A stretch of DNA of 64,000 bases from Lineus longissimus (taxonomy: Eukaryota > Nemertea > Pilidiophora > Heteronemertea > Lineidae), in NCBI RefSeq assembly GCF_910592395.1, contig NC_088325.1, positions 930,001 through 994,000 of the forward strand, written 5' to 3'. Each line of letters opens with the position of its first letter. The first letter of the stretch is position 1. Positions 55,201-64,000 of the stretch are shown here, in pieces. Below the pieces are notes generated by a model. It saw only the letters and a list, made by a program, of their open reading frames with translations, had not been told where the DNA came from and ran no database searches. The position numbers and the translations under genes are program-made.

Positions 55201-58200
55201 GCCGGTGGATGAAGACAATATGGAAGCAACAGCAATGTAAGTTAATTTTCTAATGAATAATGAAGATTTTAAAAGATGATGATTCACTTTTTGTCCTTTG
55301 GGAGGGGGTGGATTTCGGGGGTAAAATGGATCAATGCCACCTCCTAGTATGGCAGTGCACCGCACCCTACTCAATATGGCTAGCCGAACCACTGTTTCGG
55401 TCTAAAGAAGATCGTTCATCAGGAAATAAAGTACATTCACAGAAACCCGACAGGAACTCAGGCGAGGGTTAGGGAGTGCCAGAAACCTGATATATCTTAT
55501 GATAAATGAGGTGAGAACATGATGAAGAGCTTTATATTCCAGCTGAAGTAGGGTGGTACAATTCCATGTATAACCTCTGTGTAAATCAATGTGTACTGTT
55601 TTGTGTTTTCTGCAGTGTGGCCTGTGTAAGGCAGTGAGGAAATTTATTACCGCTAGGTACACAAAGGTGCATGTATTACAGCCCTTGTCAAGTCAAGCCC
55701 ATGTCAATTTCATCCATAAAACTAAGGGGTTCTGTATTGTAGACTACATGTGACTGCAACTTTCTGGCATAAGTCCCTCATTGTGGGGGAGGTATAATAG
55801 CACCACTTTATTACCTTACAATTACATGATAAAAAAAACCGGAGTAGGATTTCCGAGTTGATACCATTACCAGGTCAAATGATTGATTAGTGAGGGGGTG
55901 TCCGGCCCAAACACCAAGCACAAGTGACTATTGCATACAAAAGTCTCAACAAAGAAAAAGTCTATTGATAAGTACAAAATCCGGCCTTACCAGTAACCCA
56001 ATACTTGCCGACAAGCAATATTTTTGCCTGGCTGCGTGTTCGGCCTTTGTGAAAATGAAAAAAGTTGCTTGACCTGTCATGTCAGAGATTGCTCCAATTT
56101 GTGATAATCGTTATTGATGGTCCGAGGTTAGATATGATAGTTAAGTCAAAAAAGTTTCTATTTCAAACTTCCTGCACATGAACTATAGATAAGAGTCTGT
56201 TGTGCTCTTATCCATTTCACGCCCCCACCTTCCTTGCAATTTTTTACTGAGTGTGATTGTGAATAGCACAGTGTAGTAGCGCTGAAAGGGTGGATGTCGT
56301 CCTGGGTGCTGACAAATGGTACCCAGGTTCGAGATCGACTGGGCACCCTGGGTGCCATTACACTAGACAAACAGCACCCAGCTTCTTCTTCTTCACTTTT
56401 CTATACCTACAACGAGGTTGGCCCCACGCTCACGGAGGTCACGTGTCACAATACTGCGCTCTAAAAACCTTTCTTTCATCAATTCCATCTTATTCAAACA
56501 GGGGTATTCGTCTCCAGTCCAAGGGGAGAGATAAAGAACCTATAGGCCTAAACGCGTTTTTTTCTGTTTATCTGTTCTTTTTATTTCGCGCACTGCTAAT
56601 GCCGCAATTACCACGGCGTGAGATAAAACGAGATTGCAAGAAACGTCCTCGTCCCTAAGATCCGTAAGCCAGGCAAAAAGAAGCTGGGTGCTGTTTGTCT
56701 AGTGTAATGGCACCCAGGGTGCTTATTGTCTAGTCGATCTCGAACCTGGGTACCATTTGTCGGCACCCAGGACGACATCCACCCTTTCAGCTGTAGTAGC
56801 AATTGGCTGTTAATCCCGTTCTGCATCAATATTGCCCCAACAAGGGTGAGATTCATGCCGTCAGTGAAGATCTCCCTCCATGATCCCTTGATCATTTTAT
56901 TGATCGTTGGGAAGGGTTCAAAAGTTGAGGTCCGTCTCCCCATTGATTTCAGTGTGAGAAGGATTCATCTGAGGAAATTATGCGAAGCCCTTTTGTGCTA
57001 ATATGGCCTTGGGAGAAGTGGCAAGGCCATGTATGTTCCCTTTGTTCTCCAGCAGAGCCTAGGAGGTGTTGCTAGGCCTAGCATGGGTCATGTCTCAGGG
57101 CGCCTCTGTGGGTGAAATGACTTGAAAACCCTCACCCAAACTCTGAGATTTACCACAGCGAGAAATGTGTAATTCCCCTAATGAAATAATCAGCTAAACC
57201 CTGCGAGACAGTCATCATGTGAAGGAGCAAAGAGTGGAAGGTCCTTGTTGCCTTCGGGAGCCTTGTGGAACAGTGGAAGAGCCTCTTGGCTAAAGGTCGG
57301 AAGGTCGTGGGTTCGAGGCTTGGGCAGTGCCACTTACCACTTTCAACTAGCCTTGGTTGAGCTCAGTATGACCCTCCTTGGTTGCAACAGAACAGAAATA
57401 TGTTGCCTTAATCTGCACAGCCATGCTCTAACCAAATACTTTAGTGAAGAGAGAATTACATCCCGACAAAGCAGTGTGCTCTGTAACACCATTTGTCGGG
57501 GCGTCCCACCCTACCTTGGAAGAGCCATCCCACCTTGTTCTAGAATTTTGTTGAGGGTTTCTTAAGGGATGCCCCACCCCAAATTTCTGGCCACCCTCCC
57601 TTGTGATGCACCCTGGCAAAACTTCTTAGTTGAATATCAAGGGTACCACCCTTTCTTGAGAAAACCATGTGGAGAACCTGTCAGTTGTTAGGTGTTCTAA
57701 AGCCACCAAAGTTTCAGAAAGTTTTTCATCCACATGACATTGTGAAGACATGTCCTGGACAGTGCATCGCATGGTGGAGAGGTCGGATCTCCTGGAAGAC
57801 ATGTCTCTGACAAGTTCAATGTTGACTGTCAACTTGTTTTCAGAGTTCAAGCCATTTGTGATGTGTTCAGAATGTTTGATAAAGCAGGTTCAAAAGTTGA
57901 GGTAACTCTCTGATAAGTGCTTATATTTGTCTTCTCGTCAGTTAGCTAAAGCACCACAGAAGGTAAAGACAGGACTGACCACTTCATCTTCCGATTCAAA
58001 TTTACATCTGACAGCAATTTCAAAGTACCTTTCCCATGAGAGGAAAAAATACTACAGCGCTGAATTATCCCTTCCTCAGCACTCCTAGTAACACCAAATT
58101 GGTTTCGTCATGTCAAACAAGAAAATACACAATTCGCTTCATCTTCTAAAGGGATCAATGATGACAGTATGCAGGCATTGGCTCTTATTCGCTTATTCCG

Positions 58201-61200
58201 ATGATGAAAAAGAAAGATACCCTTAATTCCTTTGCAATCTATCGTTGCCACTCCCCCGACTCACCAAATTGGTTCTATCAATATTCGAACTAGATGTAGT
58301 TATCGTGTATCCTACGCAATCAATTCGGAATTGCTGGTTGTCAGATGTCGCAGTATGTTTAACCCCGTGTCGTAGCATTGTGACCACTCCCTCCTCGAGG
58401 GCCGTACAGTTGAGTGATTTTAATTGCTGCGACTTGCGATTTTGTGCGACAAGAAGATCTCTCGTTTGTTGGTCAAACTGATATTCGCTGGGATCGATAT
58501 TGATCACAGGCACCCGCAATGACCACCGCACATGAGCAATTTTTGTTGCATGATTTCATGATTGCAAGTCGTACCTATTTGAAAATCCCACAATTACTGG
58601 GCACTTTTCCTAAACTAAACCTTTTGCTAAAGCCCTGGTACCAATGAGGACCAGATTCAGAGCTCATAATGGTATAATGTTATATTGAAACTGACATGAC
58701 TTAACAGGAAACAACCTTTGTTTCCCTGGTAACAAACTGTATAAAAAACGTAGCTGGTTTCGTCTGAAACTCAGCGACGAGTCACGATCAATATTGGTGT
58801 GCGTGGGAGTGATGCGGTGTGGATAGCCAGGCTCTTCGTTCCATCGCTGCCAGTTTTCTGTTCCGAGAAGTAATCGTATCATTTCCTAGTCGAGGTTGAA
58901 GGTCAGGGTCGGCAGCTCACCTTGACTAACATAGCAGACACGACGTGATTTCTGGGATCGGCTATCACTTGGGAGAAATCTCCAGGGATGGTCTTGCCGC
59001 TGTGAGATTTGGCTTTAAAGGGGTACACCATTCATGCCATTCGTAATTACTGGTGGTCCTGGAAAATAGAAAATATAAACAATGCTGTAGTGCAGTTACT
59101 TTGACTGAGAATTTGCAGAAACTTTAAAATTATCAATGAATGGCGTAGGCCTTTATTTTTGCACTCTCCACGGATGGTTTACTGGCACTGCCTGTAAGAT
59201 TGGGTTTGAATTTCACATGCCCAATGCCGTATGGGTTAGGTTCAAGGGCCCTGGCTGTGTAGCAAATACTCCAGTGGGAAAGCCTGGTACAACTCAGTTC
59301 TGAGGCCTGGCGTTTGGTTTCCTGTTTCCGGCCTGATTGGGCCACAGATTATGCAGATCTCTAGGCCTGTTCTAATTAATGAGTCCAGCTGGTACTTAGC
59401 CCGGGGTTGTTTACATTCTGTGTAGGCTTATATTATCCTGGATGTACTCTACTTTCTTTTATATAAGACCATTCAAGTGGAGAACAGATTTACAATCCCC
59501 GATCACAGCCCAAAAACGGTTATCATTTGACAAAATAAGTGTAATTTTTCAAAGGATTTATTGGCAAATGCGATCAAATAACAGCATTTCCAATCAGAGA
59601 TTGTAAATGTTGGAGAATGGGTTGGCGACTTCTCTGATGGTCCGACTGGTCTTTATTTCAATTTCGTAGAAATTGATGTTGGGAACACAGCAGGACCTTG
59701 AAATAAGTCACTAGTTCAGTCCTATTGGGGAGATGAAGTGGCTGAATGCACAAGAGTAAGTCTAAGATAACCGACAATTCATAAGCTTGACCAAGTCGGA
59801 AGTCAGTCTTTGTATTTTTCCATATTAAAAGACTTACGTTCATTCGCTGACAAATAAATAATGTTCAACATTTAGCCGTAAACTCTTATCATTTTGAAAA
59901 ATATTCTAAAACCTATTAACATTCTAATTGTTCTTTCGGGCCTACTTCCTTGTAAGGCAGTCATGAATACATCCTGGGCATTCCCCAGACAATTAAGAGT
60001 TTGCCAGCAAACAACAAGGATGTGTAAAAATTAATTTCAAATTGTTGAGATATGGGTTAATCAGGAGCCCTTTGGTTGACATGCCTCCCCAGTCACAGAT
60101 TGCAATGTGTCATGATTTTTCTGCCGAATACCAGTGTTGCCTGGCAACCAGAGAGCTGCCAATTGCTGCAGTGAAAAGGGAACATTTGTATGGAATCAGC
60201 GAACTTGTCACCGTTATTCCGTGGCCAATCCTACAGTCTTATTTGTCTGGAGATTCTTAACACTTCCAGCACCAGCATTTTACCCCCATATACACGCCCA
60301 CTAGGACCGCTAGGAAACTGGGGCCTCGTAGCCTTGTGGCTAACACTACTGGCTACCACGTAATAGGGCCTGGGTTCCCAAGAATTTCATGATTGAACAG
60401 GCGTGGCTTTCAAGAAACTGAAATATCTAGCTCTTCACTGTCCTTCGAATTAGACCTAAAATGGAGGGTCTTCAGTGTCTGATGTCTATGACAGGGCAAG
60501 CAAAGGAACCCACCTAGAGAGAAACACGAGTAGTTTGCCTAAACTATTCCTGGCCAAAGTCAGAGTCACAGATTTCTTAAAATTCTCTTGTAAGTTGTAG
60601 TCATACTTTGTGCACATTTCCATGGTAACGAATCACAATTTATTGAAAAATGAGCATACGACCACCGCAAGTTGTCATCTCTATATCATACTAACATAAC
60701 CCGAGGGCGGAAAAATAATCATGGCAGTTTGTTGATATCTGATACAGTATCTGGAAAATAATTCTACTTGATTGGCAGGCTTGAATTAATCTGGCAACTT
60801 TGAGACTTTTGTCAACGAACAGCAGATTCAGTTGGAATCTAAAGTCTAATTTGGTTTGGGCTGTGGTGAAATATATTTGAAGAATTGCGTCTTGAGACTT
60901 CATGGTGTGTGTGAAGATGATGAAGGGTTGACACCTAGGCAAAGTGTTGAAGGGGAAGTGGAGCTTAATACAAGATGCCTCGCTGTGGAATGGAAGGGAT
61001 GCAAGGTCTTTGATGGAGAAATTCCTCACATCGAAGACCAGGCCTCTGAATCAAATCCCTTGAACCTTTAGTTTTCCCTTCCCTCATTCAAATGTTTCAA
61101 TTGTCCATATTGCCATCAATGAAAAGAACTATTGATTGAATTCTAATACAGTTGAAGAGACACAAGGTCTTCGAGATGAAAACTCATCACATCGAAGGCC

Positions 61201-64000
61201 GCTCCTCGGAATCCAGTTCTAAAACCTTTAGGTCTCCCTCCCCCTTCGAATGTTTCAGTTGTCCATGTTGTCATCAAAAACAACAGAATTATTGATTGCA
61301 TTCTCATCTATTCTAATCATAGAGACACAAGGTCATTGAAACAAAAACTCATCACATCGAAGGCCACTCCTCTGAATCGAATCGTTCAAGTGAATTATAC
61401 GATATTGTTGTACTTTTGACCTTGCCCCTGGCTCCTATCCCTATTCCTCGGGGAATCCAACTTCGGTGCCACAAGATCGATAACTTGCCACGTTTTCTGA
61501 ATGAAGCAGAGTAGCATCGCTGAATTGGATGCTGGAGTACTAAGTACCCTATGTGACTGATGCGTGCACTGGCCAAGTCAGCTTGGACTTAGAGAGGGGT
61601 TCTGTCATGTAATCATCTTTGAGGAGATTCATGAGTGTCTTAGTGGTAAACGCTGGGATTACAATCAGGAGGTCGTTGGTTCGACTCTTGGAACGATCAC
61701 GACTGGTGTTTTGGTGTTGTGTCCCAGTGTTCTCCGCAAGGCCATTTGTCAGGGCGTCCCACCCTACCATTGCAGCTTACCACCCTACCTTGGAAGGGCC
61801 ACCCTACGTTGGAAGTACCCACCCTACCATTGCAGCTTACCACCCTACCTTGGAAGGGCCACCCTACGTTGGAAGTACCCACCCTACCTTTGCAGCTTAC
61901 CACCCTACGTTGGAAGGGCCACCCTACGTTGGAAGTACCCACCCTACCATTGCAGCTTACCACCCTACCTTGGAAGGGCCACCCTACGTTGGAAGTACCC
62001 ACCCTACCATTGCAGCTTACCACCCTACCTTGGAAGGGCCACCCTACGTTGGAAGTACCCACCCTACCTTTGCAGCTTACCACCCTACCTTGGAAGGGCC
62101 ACCCTACGTTGGAAGCACCCACCCTACCATTGCAGCTTACCACCCTACCTTGGAAGGGCCACCCTACGTTGGAATTACCCACCGTACCATTGCAGCTTAC
62201 CACCCTACCTTGGAAGGGCCACCCTACGTTGGAATTACCCACCGTACCATTGCAGCTTACCACCCTACCTTGGAAGGGCCACCCTACATTGGAAGCACCC
62301 ACCCTACCTTTGCAGCTTACCACCCTACGTTGGAAGGGCCACCCTACGTTGGAAGTACCCACCCCACCATTGCAGCTTACCACCCTACCTTGGAAGGGCC
62401 ACCCTACATTGGAAGCACCCACCCTACCTTTGCAGCTTACCACCCTACCTTGGAAGGGCCACCCTACATTGGAAGCACCCACCCTACCTTGCTCTAGAAT
62501 TCTGAAAAGGGTTCTTCTGGTTGACCCTACCTTAAATTGCTGGCAACCCTACCTTGTGTTGCACACTGGCAAAGCTTCTGGAATATCAAGTAACCACCCT
62601 ACCTTGAGAAAACCCTGTGGGGAACTCTGACATGCTTGAGCAAGACACTTTTGCATTGCAATAAATATAGCACTGCATTGCGAGTCTTTTACTCATTATA
62701 CTCACTGATAGTTCTCTTGATTTCTCTTTCCAGGGTGATAGTTCCATGGAAGATCTTCCGCCAAATGCTGAATGATACTCACCGCATCAGTTCACCGCTC
62801 GAAGCCATGGCACTCAAATCAACGATAGACCTCACGTGTAACGATTACATTAGCTGCTTCGAATTCGATGTCTTCACAAGGTAATCTGCACAGAAAGTGG
62901 AAAAGTGAAGTTGAAATATCAAATTATGATTACAATACAAAAATAATGTTCACTTGATATAGTGCCCTTTCCCCTGAAAATCATGCCCGGGGTGTATTTC
63001 TAGAAGGAAAAAAGTAATTTAAAATTGCTTGGGGCGCTTGTTGCGTAGTAAAGTTCTTGCCACTGATCGTCACCTAGCTGCATACGTTCAGCGGTTCCCG
63101 TTTGGTGCCATTGCTAAAACACTACACGTTGTTGAAGTGGTAGCACCATCTATTCCAGTGGTCCTTGTCATGGCGCCATCTTTTGCAAGCTCCTCATACT
63201 GATTGCTGATCCTTCTTCCAGATTATTTCAGCCCTGGTCCAATTTACTGCGGAACTGGAATGTGCTTGCTGTTACGCATCCGGGTTACGTGGCGTTTCTC
63301 ACATATGACGAGGTCAAGGCGAGGTTACAAAAGTACATCAACAAGCCGGGAAGGTAGGTCCGGGAGATCTGAAAAAAACGAGAAAATAGTGTTTGCCCAA
63401 TATTTAGGTAATAAGCAGGGTTGGGGGGGAAGGACCCATCACTAATCCCGACATTCAATTTCCACAAATCTCGATGCAGTATTATAACCCAAGCCAAGTG
63501 AACTTTATCAGAGCCCGCTAAAATATGGGTGCTTCAATATCCCAAAATTTCCAGTTGTGTTTTGGTCTATCCTGGTGACTCGAAATCTGTTTTTCTCTTC
63601 CAGTTATGTTTTCCGATTGAGTTGTACACGGCTTGGCCAGTGGGCGATTGGCTATGTGACAGTGGACAAACAGATCCTGCAGACGATACCCCAGAATAAA
63701 TCGCTGTGTCAGGCGCTGCTGGATGGTCAAAGAGAAGGATTGTAAGTTGATGAGGTCATTTCGAGAATGTTGGCTATAATGCTGTGGAGAATAATATCCT
63801 GTGAGAGACATCGGGTCGGTAAATCCAGGAGTTGATAACAACGTTTCTCCTAATATCCTATTTCAGCTATCTATTTCCCGACGGTCGCAACATCAACCCC
63901 GACCTGAGCAACCTGGTATACGACGTTCCCGAGGACCACATCCAAGTGACGCAAGAGCAGTACGAGCTCTACTGCGAGATGGGCTCCACGTTCCAACTCT
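46291..64000 (+). CDS. CBL: CBL E3 ubiquitin ligase, 3'-partial
   Basis: RING-type E3 adaptor that binds phosphotyrosine on activated receptor kinases and directs their ubiquitination. Coding exons: 46291-46841, 62734-62880, 63222-63353, 63604-63741, 63867-64000 (cut by the window end). Phases all fit. The start at 46291 (AAGATGG context) gives a short N terminus; an in-frame ATG at 46231 would add 20 residues that look like UTR. 4H bundle: [59 protein letters not shown]-hand region: [22 protein letters not shown]2: [20 protein letters not shown] with the phosphotyrosine-binding Arg of FRLS. Linker helix start: [17 protein letters not shown], including the regulatory Tyr position. RING and tail lie beyond the window. 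Intron 1 is about 15.9 kb and repeat-rich. Confidence 0.97.
47753..47930. mobile_element. Pogo/Tigger-like MITE, best preserved copy
   Basis: 178 bp, CAGTAGAACCTCTCTATTAA to TAAGGGAGATTCTACTG with TA on both flanks. Inside, a ~20-bp GTCCTTAATAGAGAGGT motif is repeated. Lies in CBL intron 1. Related fragments lie at 14782-14828 and 52070-52122. Confidence 0.8.
48150..48345. repeat. Dispersed repeat with TTTTTGTTGCA motif, second copy
   Basis: TGTGACAAACAGATATCTCA, CCGATTTTTGTTGCAGG and GCGATTTCTGTCGCATGC align with the 4185 copy. In CBL intron 1. Confidence 0.5.
53490..53725 (-). mobile_element. 5'-truncated non-LTR retrotransposon (LINE) 3' end
   Basis: On the minus strand a short open stretch (about 53723-53646) encodes [20 protein letters not shown] followed by THF and a stop, the typical extreme C terminus of LINE reverse-transcriptase ORFs (W-N-S-L-P...F-K..L-K-T-H-L-F). 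The 3' UTR beyond it carries two AAGCGCT motifs, like the SINE tail at 36835. Only the end of the element is present, so it is dead. Confidence 0.7.
55195..55236 (+). CDS. Candidate 42-nt cassette exon in CBL intron 1
   Basis: A long pyrimidine tract ending CTTTTTAG precedes 42 nt, followed by a textbook GTAAGTTAA donor. In the phase left by CBL exon 1 (two bases) it reads [13 protein letters not shown] without a stop, ends in the same phase, and so would insert 14 acidic residues between the 4H bundle (SFCSR) and the EF-hand (VIVPWK). I know of no such exon in vertebrate CBL. Inferred from splice sites and phase only. Confidence 0.45.
56281..56791. mobile_element. Long-TIR element with 9-bp target duplication (Mutator-like MITE)
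   Basis: 511 bp. The first ~105 bp (from GCTGAAAGGGTGGATGTCGT) are repeated inverted at the right end (...ACATCCACCCTTTCAGC). TGTAGTAGC occurs immediately outside both ends (56272-56280 and 56792-56800). Long TIRs with a 9-bp duplication are the hallmark of Mutator-like elements. No transposase remnant is seen inside. Confidence 0.8.
57245..57400 (+). repeat. tRNA-like SINE head
   Basis: GGAACAGTGGAAGAGCCTC followed by GTCGTGGGTTCGAGGC has the spacing of A and B boxes. It lies about 70 bp upstream of a minisatellite-bearing repeat (57470-57690), and a comparable head precedes another copy at 61625-61700. Not a functional tRNA. Confidence 0.5.
57470..57690 (+). repeat. Dispersed repeat with internal minisatellite, copy 3 (unexpanded)
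   Basis: Left flank CATTTGTCGGGGCGTCCCAC, only one CCTACCTTGGAAGAGCCATC unit, right flank GGCCACCCTCCCTTGTGATG ... CTTGAGAAAACCATGTGGAG. Shows the element without array expansion. In CBL intron 1. Confidence 0.75.
60325..60560 (+). repeat. tRNA-derived SINE, family 1, degenerate
   Basis: GGCCTCGTAGCCTTGTGGC with GGCTACCACGTAATAGGGCC and later GTCTATGACAGGGCAAG follow the order of the other copies, but box B has decayed. It lies in CBL intron 1. Confidence 0.65.
61728..62632 (+). repeat. Dispersed repeat with internal minisatellite, copy 4 (largest)
   Basis: Left flank CATTTGTCAGGGCGTCCCAC, twelve 60-bp units of TTGCAGCTTACCACCCTACC plus TTGGAAGGGCCACCCTACGT (about 61760-62482), right flank GGCAACCCTACCTTGTGTTG ... 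CTTGAGAAAACCCTGTGG. All six frames are open for long stretches because the unit is a multiple of 3 without stops; these are not genes. It ends about 100 bp before CBL exon 2. Confidence 0.85.

Noticed and set aside
61564-62630. Long open reading frames (up to about 313 aa) on both strands
   Set aside because: They are translations of a 60-bp tandem repeat free of stops in most frames; three overlapping frames are equally open and no family is recognisable.

Overview
This is a stretch of nuclear DNA from an animal. It holds four multi-exon, intron-rich protein genes with GT..AG splice sites, buried in dispersed repeats, tRNA-derived SINEs, TA-flanked MITEs and minisatellites. I read the exons by translating both strands, locating splice sites and requiring that phases match across every junction. 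An axonemal protein (CFAP45), a proprotein convertase, TBC1D23 and CBL, together with this repeat content, suggest a ciliated marine invertebrate (a lophotrochozoan, hemichordate, echinoderm or amphioxus-like animal). I cannot name the species or phylum from sequence alone.

Layout. (1) 701-17854, minus: a furin/kexin-type proprotein convertase, from signal peptide through catalytic domain into the start of the P domain; the 3' end lies beyond base 1. (2) 20744-28713, plus: CFAP45, complete, 9 coding exons, about 563 aa. (3) 34436-44323, minus: TBC1D23, complete, 16 coding exons, about 665 aa. (4) 46291-64000, plus: CBL E3 ligase, first five coding exons (4H, EF-hand, SH2, start of linker); the RING and tail lie beyond the window. 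Genes 1/2 and 3/4 are head-to-head pairs with 2-3 kb between start codons; genes 2/3 converge.

Main discoveries. The convertase has four tandem, homologous, phase-identical versions (6564-6670, 6036-6136, 4651-4751, 3633-3736) of the exon just before the catalytic-Ser exon. This is a candidate mutually exclusive exon cluster that would swap a segment carrying the Glu of the S1-pocket calcium site and a disulfide Cys. CFAP45 has two homologous terminal exons of identical length (76 nt), each with its own stop. In TBC1D23 a minisatellite has amplified the splice acceptor of the following exon about 14 times, and each decoy leads to an early in-frame stop. CBL intron 1 contains a well-formed 42-nt, frame-preserving candidate cassette exon.

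The remaining sequence is introns and intergenic DNA with repeats: pogo/Tigger-like MITEs with TA target sites, a ~370-bp TIR element carrying TATA- and CRE-like motifs, a 511-bp long-TIR element with a 9-bp target duplication (Mutator-like), several tRNA-derived SINEs, a truncated LINE, and a dispersed family whose centre is a minisatellite of variable length.
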